Shown here piece by piece: positions 8,160 through 16,008 of a stretch of 38,964 nucleotides of DNA; position 1 is the stretch's first letter; the number at the start of each line of letters is the position of its first letter. A program made the translations under genes and the position numbers. This stretch comes from an uncultured Erysipelotrichaceae bacterium (GTDB taxonomy: Bacteria; Bacillota_I; Bacilli_A; RF39; UBA660). The notes below the pieces were generated by a model. It had not been told where the DNA came from. It saw nothing but the letters and a program-made list of their open reading frames with translations, and did not search any database. The DNA lies in NCBI GenBank assembly GCA_902764545.1, contig CACWWC010000014.1:1-38964 (forward strand), read 5' to 3'.

Positions 8160-8894
8160 ATGAAAAAAATAAGATTAAGAAATAAAATCACAGTCTTTTT
8201 AGTGACAAGTACAATTTTGATATCACCATTTTTTCTAACATCATGTAAATCAATGCCAAATGAACATGCAACATTTATAGACAAATCAAATGAAGATAAT
8301 AACAACGAAAACAGTAAAATATTCGGTATTGGAGAACATACTATTTCAAAAAGAATTAACGATCCTACTGAAAATGACAGTGAAAATACTATTAGTGGAA
8401 TTACTCAAATAGACTATCATGATGGTTATAAATGTGTAGGTTTAGGTATCTCAACAGCTGCACAAGGTAAAGCAAGTACACGATTTTATGAGGCGATTGT
8501 CATATACACCAATGAATATGAAGTAAACTGTAATTCAACTGGATTAGATGCAACTGGAAAATACGTCTACAGCGATTTTGGTATACCAATAGACTACACA
8601 AAAATAGATTCTAAAGAAGTTGATGATGAAAAAGAATTTATGCCAAATACACACATTATCACTGTTCCCATAAATATTGATGATACTGAAGAACTTCAAT
8701 TTACATATCATGATGGGTATGAAATTGTAGATGTTGCATTAACTGGTCACAATTATCAATATAATGAAGGAATTGTTATGTATGTAAATACAGAACCCGT
8801 AAAATGCAAATTATCAAAAACCGATGAAACAGGTAAAAATTATTACTGTGATTTTGGTAAACCAATACAATCTGAAAAGACATTAAAAAGATAA
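8160..8894 (+). CDS. Lipoprotein with two copies of an unknown domain, under a Mn2+ riboswitch
   Basis: 244 aa. A basic start, hydrophobic core and lipobox LTSC (Cys29) mark a lipoprotein anchored outside the cytoplasmic membrane. An acidic/Asn-rich linker follows (about 35-80). Then come two related units: 86-144 and 183-236. Both start YHDGY, contain a VxC element (Cys124, Cys216) and end with TGK...Y.(S/C)DFGxPI; the last 30 residues of each unit share about 14 identities. I do not recognise the domain. GGGAGG lies 11 bases before the ATG, a long spacing but no better start exists. Expression should depend on the riboswitch upstream. A role in extracytoplasmic metal binding or stress is suggested only by that control; no metal site is proven. 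Confidence 0.85.
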   Translation: MKKIRLRNKITVFLVTSTILISPFFLTSCKSMPNEHATFIDKSNEDNNNENSKIFGIGEHTISKRINDPTENDSENTISGITQIDYHDGYKCVGLGISTAAQGKASTRFYEAIVIYTNEYEVNCNSTGLDATGKYVYSDFGIPIDYTKIDSKEVDDEKEFMPNTHIITVPINIDDTEELQFTYHDGYEIVDVALTGHNYQYNEGIVMYVNTEPVKCKLSKTDETGKNYYCDFGKPIQSEKTLKR

Positions 8895-8901
8895 CATAAA
8901 G

Positions 8902-8925
8902 AAAAGTCATGAAAATGACTTTTTT
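8902..8925 (+). terminator. Terminator of the lipoprotein gene
   Basis: AAAAGTCAT, loop GAAA, ATGACTTTT, then T. It is a clean plus-strand hairpin directly after the gene. Confidence 0.8.
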
Positions 8926-8930
8926 ATATG

Positions 8931-8957
8931 AAAAAAAGAAGCATTATTTTGCTTCTT
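8931..8957 (-). terminator. Terminator of rny, stop codon in the loop
   Basis: On the minus strand AAGAAGCA and TGCTTCTT form an 8-bp stem followed by T7. The TAA stop of rny (8944-8946) lies in the 6-nt loop. It is convergent with the lipoprotein terminator a few bases away. Confidence 0.8.
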
Positions 8958-10497
8958 CTTGAGCTCTAGTTTCACGAATTACAGTAATCTTGATAGTTCC
9001 AGGATATTTTAAATTAGCTTCTATCTTTTCTTTAACCTCTCTAGCTATTCTGTGTGCATCTAAATCATCCACCTCTTCTGGCTTAACAATGACACGAAGC
9101 TCTCTACCAGCTTGAACTGCATATGTTTTTTCAACACCAGCAATTTCATTTCCAACCTCCTCAAGTTGAGAAAGTCTTTTAATATAATTTTCTAATGAAT
9201 CATTTCTAGCTCCTGGTCTTGATGCTGATAATGCATCGGCTATTGCTACTATTGTAGAAATAACGCTAGTAGCAGGAGTATCTCCATGGTGAGAAGCAAT
9301 TGCATTTATAACAACTTCATTCTCATGATATTTTTTTGCAATATCAACACCGATATCTACATGACTACCTTCAATTTCATGATCGATTGCCTTACCTATA
9401 TCATGCAATAAACCAGCTCGTTTTGCTAAAGTAACATTTTCTCCTAGTTCACCAGCTAAAATACCTGATAATTCAGCAACCTCTTTAGAATGTTGTAAAG
9501 CATTCTGTCCATAACTTGTTCTAAAATGTAATTTCCCAATAATTTCAATTAATTCAGGTGCAAATTTTGTAAGACCAAGTTCAAAAGTAACATCTTGTCC
9601 ATACTGAATAATCTGTTGATGAACATCTTTACAAACCTTATCATATAGCTCTTCAATTCGAGTAGGATGAATTCTACCATCTTTAATAAGAGTATCCAAA
9701 GTAACTCTTGCTATTTCGCGTCTAAGTGGATCAAAACTTGATAACACTACAGCTTCCGGTGTATCATCAATAATCAAATCAACACCTGTTATAGCTTCAA
9801 TAGTACGAATATTTCTTCCTTCCCTACCAATAATCCTACCCTTCATCTCATCATTAGGGAGATCAACAACCGTTACAGTTTGATCACTAGCAATATCTGC
9901 AGCATACTTTTGCATAGAAATAACTATCATCTCACGCGCTTTCTTATCAGCTTCTAATTTTGCCTCATTCTCACGCTCTCTAATATACTCAGATATTTCT
10001 TTTGTCATGTTCTCTTTAACTTTGCTCATGACCAAATCACGAGCTTTTTCTTTACTAAATCCTGATATCTTTTCAAGTAATTCTAATTGTTCTTTTCTTA
10101 TTTCATCCACTTTACTTTTTTCAATTTGAATTTCTTCTTGTTTTTTTGATAATTTATTGTCTCTTTCATCAAGCGCCAACTCACGCTTCTGAAACATCTC
10201 CTCCCTCTTATCAATGTTAGACTCACGTTGCAATAATCTATCTTCGCTCTCTTTAATTTCTTCCTTTTTTTCGCGAATCTCTTTATCTAATTCCATCTTT
10301 GCCTTATGAGACTCTTCTTTTTGCTCCAACGCTGCATCTCTTTTTAACTTTTCTATATCTTTTTTAGCTTGATTAATAATTTTTTCTGCCTTCTTCGATG
10401 CATTATTTTCTTTTATATAATTTAAAAAATATGATACAAAAAAGCCTACAACAAGACCTATAATAATAAGTAAAATGGAGAATAAAATATTATTCAT
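8944..10497 (-). CDS. rny: Ribonuclease Y
   Basis: 517 aa. RNase Y is the membrane-anchored endoribonuclease that starts bulk mRNA decay in Bacilli. It has an N-terminal membrane helix (about 4-25), a long charged coiled coil (about 30-190), a KH domain with [10 protein letters not shown] (220-229) and an HD domain with [10 protein letters not shown] (365-366) and SHHGD (402-406). ATG at 10497 is chosen because GGAGG lies 8 bases before it; the in-frame ATG at 10512 has no ribosome-binding site and contains that GGAGG within its own reading frame. It has its own strong promoter and a palindrome at the transcription start. Its position near recA and pgsA matches the known B. subtilis cluster. 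Confidence 0.97.
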   Translation of the reverse strand: MNNILFSILLIIIGLVVGFFVSYFLNYIKENNASKKAEKIINQAKKDIEKLKRDAALEQKEESHKAKMELDKEIREKKEEIKESEDRLLQRESNIDKREEMFQKRELALDERDNKLSKKQEEIQIEKSKVDEIRKEQLELLEKISGFSKEKARDLVMSKVKENMTKEISEYIRERENEAKLEADKKAREMIVISMQKYAADIASDQTVTVVDLPNDEMKGRIIGREGRNIRTIEAITGVDLIIDDTPEAVVLSSFDPLRREIARVTLDTLIKDGRIHPTRIEELYDKVCKDVHQQIIQYGQDVTFELGLTKFAPELIEIIGKLHFRTSYGQNALQHSKEVAELSGILAGELGENVTLAKRAGLLHDIGKAIDHEIEGSHVDIGVDIAKKYHENEVVINAIASHHGDTPATSVISTIVAIADALSASRPGARNDSLENYIKRLSQLEEVGNEIAGVEKTYAVQAGRELRVIVKPEEVDDLDAHRIAREVKEKIEANLKYPGTIKITVIRETRAQEEAK

Positions 10498-10516
10498 AAA
10501 ATTTTCCTCCATCTAG

Positions 10517-10538
10517 ATTAGATTACTACTAATCTAAT
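10517..10538 (-). promoter_or_regulatory. Palindrome at the rny transcription start
   Basis: ATTAGATTA, 4-nt spacer, TAATCTAAT: a perfect 9-bp inverted repeat. It begins about 4 bases downstream of the -10 box and so spans the likely start site, just before the ribosome-binding site. It could be an operator, or a 5' hairpin if transcription starts slightly earlier. Confidence 0.55.
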
Positions 10539-10541
10539 TCT

Positions 10542-10570
10542 ATTGTAGATTTTATTTTTTGCTATGTCAA
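10542..10570 (-). promoter_or_regulatory. Sigma-A promoter of rny
   Basis: On the minus strand TTGACA (10565-10570), 17 bases, TACAAT (10542-10547). Confidence 0.8.
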
Positions 10571-10573
10571 GGA

Positions 10574-10599
10574 AAAGAAAAAAGTGACTACTCACTTTT
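10574..10599 (-). terminator. Terminator of murE, stop codon in the loop
   Basis: AAAAGTGA and TCACTTTT form an 8-bp stem; the TAG stop of murE (10588-10590) is in the 4-nt loop, followed on the minus strand by a T-rich tract. Confidence 0.75.
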
Positions 10600-11982
10600 C
10601 TCAAAATAATCTCTAATAACATCGTAATCACAATAATAAGGTTTTTTATCCTCAATTGCCATGTACTCATCACGCCCTTTGCCTAAAATTAATACCAAAG
10701 AGCCAGGAGAAGCAATGTTTAAAGCGTAATGTATAGCTTCCTTACGATCAACAATTCTAACGTAGTCCTTCGCATCTCCAACCATTTGATCAATGATATC
10801 ATCAACATTTTCATATCTTGGATCATCCATAGTAAATATCGCAATATCACTATGCTCCATTACATAACTACCAATCACCGCTCGTTTTTCTCTCTCACGA
10901 CCACCAGCGCTGCCAGTAACAGTTATAATATTCTCATAATTTTGAAAAGAATCAAGAATATTTTTTATACCATTAACCGTATGAGCATAATCCAAAATAA
11001 TATCGTAATTTTGCCCAAAATCCAAAACTTCAGTTCTTCCTTTAATAGGATCTAATTTTTTTATAGATTCAATTATTTTAGAATCTTCTAACCCAAATAA
11101 CCTACAAATTATAAAGGCCATGACTACATTATATACATTATATCTCGCTTTATATGGTGACACTATTTTAAATGACTCACTATCATGTACTACTTCAATA
11201 ATAGTATTCTTATCATTATAATCAACCTTATTAATTATATAATCATTATTCTCTCCAAAACCAAATTTCCACATATTGGGACATTCTATCTGTTTTAAAA
11301 TGTCATCATCCCCATTTAAAACAACATAACCATCATCTTTTACAAGTTCTAATATTTTCTTTTTACATTCGACATAATTATCAAAAGTTTTATGAATATT
11401 TAGATGATCACCTGTAATATTTGTAATTCCAACAATATCATAATTAAAGTCCTTAACTCTATCATGTAATAAAGATTCGCTTGAAACTTCCATTGCCAAA
11501 TTAGAACAACCGTGATCAATTATTTTTTTTATATTTCCATATAATTCACTAATTACGGGAGTAGTATTACCAGTATGATATAATTGATCAAATATTTCTA
11601 ATCCGTTGGTACCCATATAAGCACAATCACCAATTATTTTTTTTACTATCGTAGTAGTCGAGGTCTTACCATCAGTACCCGTAATACCTATCATTCTCAA
11701 TTTATTGAAATCAACATCATAAAATTTTTGACACATTGTTCTATAAACGCTAGAAATATCTTTATCCACAACTATGTGTGGAAAATCGACTTTTATATCC
11801 CTATCCGCTACAACAAAGGAACATCCATTTTCTATTGCACTCTCAATATAGTCAAAATGATCAACAAAAAAACCTTTAGTAGCAACGAAAACATATCCTT
11901 TTTTCACATAACGAGAATCATCGGTAATACCTGATACCTCTATATCAAAATCACATTCAATTAAATCACTTATTTTTTTCAT
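10588..11982 (-). CDS. murE: Mur ligase MurE (UDP-MurNAc-tripeptide synthetase)
   Basis: 464 aa. MurE adds the third amino acid to the peptidoglycan stem peptide in the cytoplasm. The ATP motif is GTDGKTST (102-109). Central Mur ligase elements include AMEVSSESL and NITGDHLN, and the C-terminal domain has ILDYAHT and TGSAGGREREKR. At the specificity position it has DDPR (386-389). meso-Diaminopimelate enzymes usually read DNPR; the Arg that contacts the substrate is kept, the Asn is replaced by Asp. The later motif GKGRDEYM (434-441) also differs from the usual GKGHE. ATG at 11982 follows GGAGGT; the GTG 12 bases further upstream overlaps that site. It has its own promoter and terminator and sits between recA and rny, not in a dcw cluster. 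It could be a specialised second MurE. Confidence 0.88.
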   Translation of the reverse strand: MKKISDLIECDFDIEVSGITDDSRYVKKGYVFVATKGFFVDHFDYIESAIENGCSFVVADRDIKVDFPHIVVDKDISSVYRTMCQKFYDVDFNKLRMIGITGTDGKTSTTTIVKKIIGDCAYMGTNGLEIFDQLYHTGNTTPVISELYGNIKKIIDHGCSNLAMEVSSESLLHDRVKDFNYDIVGITNITGDHLNIHKTFDNYVECKKKILELVKDDGYVVLNGDDDILKQIECPNMWKFGFGENNDYIINKVDYNDKNTIIEVVHDSESFKIVSPYKARYNVYNVVMAFIICRLFGLEDSKIIESIKKLDPIKGRTEVLDFGQNYDIILDYAHTVNGIKNILDSFQNYENIITVTGSAGGREREKRAVIGSYVMEHSDIAIFTMDDPRYENVDDIIDQMVGDAKDYVRIVDRKEAIHYALNIASPGSLVLILGKGRDEYMAIEDKKPYYCDYDVIRDYFEKSE

Positions 11983-12036
11983 GAATACCTCCACAATAAT
12001 TATATGATTTGCTTACGAAAGAATTGTAATAAAACT

Positions 12037-12066
12037 AATATACAATAACAATTATTTTAATGTCAA
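12037..12066 (-). promoter_or_regulatory. Promoter of murE
   Basis: TTGACA (12061-12066), 18 bases, TATATT (12037-12042) on the minus strand. Confidence 0.65.
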
Positions 12067-12086
12067 TACACATAACAATTGCAAAA

Positions 12087-12115
12087 GAAAAAAAGTCAAA
12101 TAATTAACTCTCTTT
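12087..12115 (-). terminator. Terminator overlapping the recA stop
   Basis: AGTTAA pairs with TTGACT (one G-U), extended by weaker pairs, and is followed on the minus strand by T7. The recA TAA (12104-12106) is at the edge of the loop. Confidence 0.6.
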
Positions 12116-13153
12116 CTTTACAGATTTTTTTGAATTATCAGTGTCGTTATTTAAACTAATATCATAAAAGTCTCTTACCTTATTTTCAAGTTCGTGACAT
12201 AAATCAACATTTTCTTTCAGTAGTAACTTAACATTCTCTTTTCCTTGTCCCAGTTTTTCACCATTGTATGAGTACCACGCTCCAGTTTTATCAACAATTC
12301 CTGCTTCACTAGCTAAATCAATAACTTCTCCTTCACGAGATACACCCTCACCATACATTATATCAACAACACAAGACTTAAAAGGTGGGGCAACCTTATT
12401 TTTGACAATTTTAACATTTGTTTTATTTCCAACAACTCCATCACCCATCTTAAGTTGTTCGCTTCTTCTTATTTCAAGTCTAACACTTGAGTAGAATTTT
12501 AACGCTCTTCCTCCGGTTGTAGTTTCAGGATTACCAAACATAACACCAACTTTTTCTCTTAACTGATTAATAAAGATCACAGTAGTATTAGTTTTATTTA
12601 TTGTACCATTTAATTTTCTAAGTGCTTGAGACATCAATCTAGCTTGCAATCCAACATGTGAATCACCCATTTCACCATCTATTTCTGCTTGCGGAACCAA
12701 AGCGGCAACGGAGTCAATAACAATAATACTAATTGCCTCACTTTTTACTAAGGCATCACATATTTCTAACGCTTGTTCTCCAGTATCTGGTTGTGATAAC
12801 AATAACTCATCAATATTAACACCTAGTTTTTCCGCATATACAGGATCAAGTGCATGTTCAGCATCAATAAATGCCGCTCTTCCCCCAATCTTCTGATGCT
12901 CAGCAATAGCTTGAAGAGCAAACGTTGTCTTACCACTAGACTCAGGGCCATATATTTCAATGATTCTACCCTTAGGGTAACCACCTACTCCTAAAGCAAT
13001 ATCTAAAGATAGTACACCACTAGATACCACATCAACTTTCATATGTTTATTATCACCAAGTTTCATAATAGAACCTTTTCCAAATTGTTTTTCAATATCA
13101 TTTAATACTTGTTCTAAAGCTTTATCTTTAGAAATCTCTTTACTTGCAGCCAT
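12104..13153 (-). CDS. recA: Recombinase RecA
   Basis: 349 aa. RecA forms filaments on single-stranded DNA, drives strand exchange and triggers LexA self-cleavage. Walker A is GPESSGKT (69-76); further hallmarks are [21 protein letters not shown], a loop region with [19 protein letters not shown], and [19 protein letters not shown]. The C-terminus is short and charged. GGAGG is well spaced before the ATG. Its promoter (13187-13215) has a near-consensus LexA box immediately upstream. In B. subtilis the order is rodZ-pgsA-cinA-recA; cinA is missing here. Confidence 0.98.
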   Translation of the reverse strand: MAASKEISKDKALEQVLNDIEKQFGKGSIMKLGDNKHMKVDVVSSGVLSLDIALGVGGYPKGRIIEIYGPESSGKTTFALQAIAEHQKIGGRAAFIDAEHALDPVYAEKLGVNIDELLLSQPDTGEQALEICDALVKSEAISIIVIDSVAALVPQAEIDGEMGDSHVGLQARLMSQALRKLNGTINKTNTTVIFINQLREKVGVMFGNPETTTGGRALKFYSSVRLEIRRSEQLKMGDGVVGNKTNVKIVKNKVAPPFKSCVVDIMYGEGVSREGEVIDLASEAGIVDKTGAWYSYNGEKLGQGKENVKLLLKENVDLCHELENKVRDFYDISLNNDTDNSKKSVKKES

Positions 13154-13186
13154 TTATTTTCCTCCTCGTAAATAACTTACAATATC

Positions 13187-13215
13187 ATTGTATTACATAT
13201 TTTTTTAAATTGCAA
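13187..13215 (-). promoter_or_regulatory. Sigma-A promoter of recA
   Basis: TTGCAA (13210-13215), 17 bases, TACAAT (13187-13192) on the minus strand. Confidence 0.8.
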
Positions 13216-13223
13216 CACATTTT

Positions 13224-13237
13224 CGAACATTTGTTTT
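13224..13237. promoter_or_regulatory. SOS (LexA/DinR) box of recA
   Basis: CGAACATTTGTTTT matches the Gram-positive LexA site CGAACRNRYGTTYC at 12 of 14 positions. It lies 8 bases upstream of the recA -35, where a repressor could block polymerase. Confidence 0.7.
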
Positions 13238-13268
13238 AAAAAGGCAAAAAATAAAGTTTTATAACCAC

Positions 13269-13305
13269 AAAAAAACAAAAAACCTCTTATAAAAAGAAGC
13301 TTTTT
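13269..13305 (-). terminator. Terminator of pgsA
   Basis: AAAAAGCTTCTT pairs with AAGAGGTTTTTT (two wobble pairs) around a 5-nt loop, followed on the minus strand by a T run. It separates the gpsB-rnpB-rodZ-pgsA unit from recA. Confidence 0.7.
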
Positions 13306-13318
13306 AAACAATAAATTA

Positions 13319-13921
13319 TTAGGAATTTTCATCTTTTCCTAAAATAATTTCCTTATTAATATGATAATACTCAAAAGCACTTATAATAGATAAAATACAT
13401 GCTAAATACAACAATCCTAAATCTACTCTAATATTAATAAACTCAAAAGGAATATTATAAAAGAATACTAAACATAAACCAACCATCATAAAAGCTGTTT
13501 TATATTTACCGGATTTAATAGCAGCTTGTACTTTTCCACCTGCTGCAGCCTGCATCTTAATAGCATCAACAATAATATCCCTAGTTATATAAATAATGGG
13601 AATAATAGATGGAATATAACCATTAGCAGATAAAACAATTAATACAGGACTAACTAAAAACTTATCAGCAATAGCATCAAGCATCTTTCCTAAATCTGTA
13701 ACCAAATTATATTTTCTTGCAATATACCCATCCAAAAAGTCAGTCAAACTAGCAATAATAAAGATAACTCCAGCAATAATATAATTTAATTGAATTCTCA
13801 CTCCGTAAAAATCATAAACAGGAAAATTAAATCCTAAATAAGAAAATGGAACACATAATAATAAGAGAATAAAAACAGTAAGAATTAACCTAATAACTGT
13901 TATTTTTGTTGGTAGATTCAT
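13319..13921 (-). CDS. pgsA: Phosphatidylglycerophosphate synthase PgsA
   Basis: 200 aa. It transfers phosphatidyl from CDP-diacylglycerol to glycerol-3-phosphate, the committed step to phosphatidylglycerol. The CDP-alcohol phosphotransferase signature DGxxAR(x8)GxxxDxxxD is complete: D64, G65, A68, R69, G78, D82, D86. Several membrane helices are evident (about 8-26, 46-62, 90-110, 140-158, 165-182). Its ATG overlaps the TGA stop of the rodZ-like gene in ATGA, and the GGGAGGG site is within that gene, so translation is probably coupled. Confidence 0.95.
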   Translation of the reverse strand: MNLPTKITVIRLILTVFILLLLCVPFSYLGFNFPVYDFYGVRIQLNYIIAGVIFIIASLTDFLDGYIARKYNLVTDLGKMLDAIADKFLVSPVLIVLSANGYIPSIIPIIYITRDIIVDAIKMQAAAGGKVQAAIKSGKYKTAFMMVGLCLVFFYNIPFEFINIRVDLGLLYLACILSIISAFEYYHINKEIILGKDENS

Positions 13922-14406
13922 AACACAAATCCCTCCCTAATCACACCTTTTAACTCATCAACTCTATCAGGAACTTTATTAATATTTGTTAAGACTATAT
14001 AAAGAATTAAAAAAATAGCAACTATACCTACTATAATATATAAAATAGGCCAATAATTCTTTTTTTCTTTATACTCCATAGTATATGGAGATTTAACACC
14101 ATCATTCTTAACATTAGTATCCTTCTTTAATTGTGCAGCTTTTATATCTTCTAAAGATATTTTAGAAGTATGTTGAAATAAAAAGCCATTAAACTCATCA
14201 ACAACTTTATCTGCATTTAATCCCAAATACTTAGCATAATTTTTAACATCTTCTCTAAGTTCATAGACATCTTTAAAAGCTCTAACATTTCCACTCTCAA
14301 TATTTTCCAAATGAGATGTTGAAAATTCTAAATCTTCACACGCTTCAGTCAAACTAACACCATTTTTGATACGAGCCCGTTTAAGACATTCTCCTAATTC
14401 TTTCAT
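13918..14406 (-). CDS. RodZ-like protein: cytoplasmic HTH plus one membrane helix
   Basis: 162 aa. An N-terminal Cro/Xre-type helix-turn-helix of the RodZ kind (about 1-75; starts ELGECLKRARIKNGVSLTEA), a charged linker and one membrane helix (118-141). In rod-shaped bacteria RodZ links the MreB cytoskeleton to wall synthesis. Only about 20 residues follow the helix, so the outer domain found in longer RodZ proteins is missing. ATG at 14406 is chosen because GAGGTG lies four bases upstream; a longer frame would begin inside the RNase P RNA. The partner position before pgsA is the same as B. subtilis ymfM. No terminator separates it from rnpB. Confidence 0.85.
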   Translation of the reverse strand: MKELGECLKRARIKNGVSLTEACEDLEFSTSHLENIESGNVRAFKDVYELREDVKNYAKYLGLNADKVVDEFNGFLFQHTSKISLEDIKAAQLKKDTNVKNDGVKSPYTMEYKEKKNYWPILYIIVGIVAIFLILYIVLTNINKVPDRVDELKGVIREGFVL

Positions 14407-14425
14407 AAAACACCTCAAAATTATT

Positions 14426-14783
14426 AACAATAAATATAAATAAGCCATGTTCTGTTTCTGTTACCAGAAGACAAACATTTATCTACCAATAAATTGGTCC
14501 TTAACTCCGTTCATTTCCTTCGTTAAGACTCCCCTACCAAATTTGGGTTTCTCACTCGCGGGGTTTACCTCGTTTCACTCTTCTATTTCTAGAATTATCG
14601 TCACTGCGGCACTTTATGGAATATTTCATATCATAAGACTTAGAAAATTTTCCGCCGTTAGAATTACCTACCTTAGGTTATTTATTCCCTAAGCACGAAC
14701 ACTACAATCATCTCAGATTGTGTGAGCATGGACTTTCCTCAAGAACAGCAAGTGTTCCAGCGTTTGTCTATATATTAATTGTT
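14426..14783 (-). ncRNA. rnpB: RNase P RNA, class B (Bacillus type)
   Basis: The catalytic RNA of tRNA 5'-end maturation. On the minus strand I see the universal core: GAGGAAAGUCCAUGC (about 14726-14740), AGUGCCGCAGUGACG, GUGAAACGAGGUAAACCCC, GCGAGUGAGAAACCCAAAUU and near the 3' end ACAUGGCUUA (P4 partner). P2 pairs 14762-14769 with 14469-14476. P1 appears to pair 14771-14783 with 14426-14438 (12 of 13 positions), which places its 5' strand across the last codons and stop of gpsB. The region between P2 and the P4 partner is short, with a mini-hairpin. gpsB-rnpB adjacency is known in B. subtilis. No terminator follows, so it is probably cut from a longer transcript. Confidence 0.95.
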
Positions 14784-15125
14784 TTCATCATCAACTGAAT
14801 TATTTTTTGAACCATAAACCATTTTTTCCAATTGAGAAAGTCTTCTCATAATATCAATATTAGTAACTTCACTACGAGAGCTATTATTAGCAACTTCAAC
14901 ACTTAACTTAGAATTACGTAATTCTTGCTTTAAATTCATAATTTCAGCTAATAAATCAGCCTTTTCCTTTTCCAAATTACTAATTATTTCAAGAAACTGT
15001 TCATAATCACCAATGATAACGTCAAGAAATTGATCTACTTCCTTTAGTCGATATCCCCTCGTATCAATTTTGAAATCTTTTTCAAGAATATCTTTAGGAG
15101 TCAAAGTAATCTTATTCTGATACAT
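14775..15125 (-). CDS. gpsB: Cell division protein GpsB
   Basis: 116 aa. GpsB is a DivIVA-like adaptor that moves between septum and side wall and binds PBPs and EzrA. The N-terminal DivIVA domain is clear: LTPKDILEKDFKIDTRGYRL, then EVDQFLDVIIGDYEQF, then a coiled coil (about 35-70). A short linker and a small C-terminal helix (about 86-103) follow. GGTGA precedes the ATG. Its stop codon lies in what appears to be the 5' strand of RNase P RNA helix P1. Confidence 0.95.
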   Translation of the reverse strand: MYQNKITLTPKDILEKDFKIDTRGYRLKEVDQFLDVIIGDYEQFLEIISNLEKEKADLLAEIMNLKQELRNSKLSVEVANNSSRSEVTNIDIMRRLSQLEKMVYGSKNNSVDDENN

Positions 15126-15151
15126 TTAAATCACCAATCCCTTACAATAAC

Positions 15152-15180
15152 ATTATCACATTATTGAGTATTTTTGTCAA
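15152..15180 (-). promoter_or_regulatory. Sigma-A promoter of gpsB-rnpB-rodZ-pgsA
   Basis: TTGACA (15175-15180), 17 bases, GATAAT (15152-15157) on the minus strand. It is the only convincing promoter I see upstream of this run of genes. Confidence 0.75.
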
Positions 15181-15394
15181 TTGATAAAGAACTCTTTAAT
15201 TGAGCTACATTCAAGTTTATCATAATAATTGTAGTATTATCAATCATTTTATTCATAATCTTACTAATTTCTAAATAATTCACATTAATCACCAAAACAA
15301 TAATAATACAAATAAAATAAGAAATCATAAAAACGACAAAAGAAGAAATAATATTACAGATAAAATAAATATAGAAAATTATATAACTTTATAG

Positions 15395-15400
15395 TATAAT
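15395..15400 (+). promoter_or_regulatory. -10 box of recU-ponA promoter
   Basis: A perfect TATAAT; TAGAAA sits 17 bases upstream as a weak -35. The predicted start is just before the ribosome-binding site, so the leader would be about a dozen bases. The surrounding 284-base gap otherwise holds only the gpsB promoter and A+T-rich sequence. Confidence 0.55.
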
Positions 15401-15418
15401 TAAAGATAGGTGATGAAA

Positions 15419-16006
15419 TTGAATTATCCCAACGCAATAAAAAAAGAAATAATTACAATAAATGAAAATAAGAACAATAAAATAAATCACAAAAATAGAG
15501 GAATGACGTTGGAAAGTGAATTAAATGTCACTAATGAATATTATAGAGAAATAGATAAAGCATATATATATAAAAAACCAACGCCAATAAAGATTGTTAA
15601 AGTTGATTATCCATCTAGAGATAAAGCCGTCATTAAAGAAGCGTATTTTACTATTCCCTCAACAACAGATTACAACGGTATCTACAAAGGATTATATATA
15701 GATTTTGAGGCAAAAGAAACAAAAAGTAAAACAGCTTTTTCTCTATCAAATATTCATAAGCACCAAATCACACACTTAAAAAACATTGCAAAACATAATG
15801 GAATTTCATTTTTAATAGTAAGATTTACAACACTTAATAGAACATTTTTATTAAAAACAGATTCACTACTAAAATTCATAAATAATAATCAAAGAAGATC
15901 TATCCCTATAGAGTATTTTAATAAAGAAGCTTTTATAATTAAAGATGGCTATAGACCAAGAATAGACTATTTAAAAATTGTAGATCAAATAATTGGAGGT
16001 AAATAA
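15419..16006 (+). CDS. recU: Holliday junction resolvase RecU
   Basis: 195 aa. RecU cuts Holliday junctions during recombination and chromosome segregation in Firmicutes. The family core is well kept: NRGMTLESELNVTNEYY, KKPTPIKIVKVDYP, AVIKEAYF and the active-site stretch STTDYNGIYKGLYIDFEAKE, with D95, E97 and K99. I favour TTG at 15419: AGGTGAT lies four bases before it, as in many genes here, and translation then starts MNYPN, close to the MxxYPN of known RecU. GTG 15410 or ATG 15413 would overlap that site. It is followed three bases later by the PBP gene, the usual recU-ponA pair. Confidence 0.94.
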   Translation: MNYPNAIKKEIITINENKNNKINHKNRGMTLESELNVTNEYYREIDKAYIYKKPTPIKIVKVDYPSRDKAVIKEAYFTIPSTTDYNGIYKGLYIDFEAKETKSKTAFSLSNIHKHQITHLKNIAKHNGISFLIVRFTTLNRTFLLKTDSLLKFINNNQRRSIPIEYFNKEAFIIKDGYRPRIDYLKIVDQIIGGK

Positions 16007-16008
16007 GA

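Noticed and set aside
14447..14692. 81-codon plus-strand frame
   Set aside because: It is antisense to the conserved core of RNase P RNA.
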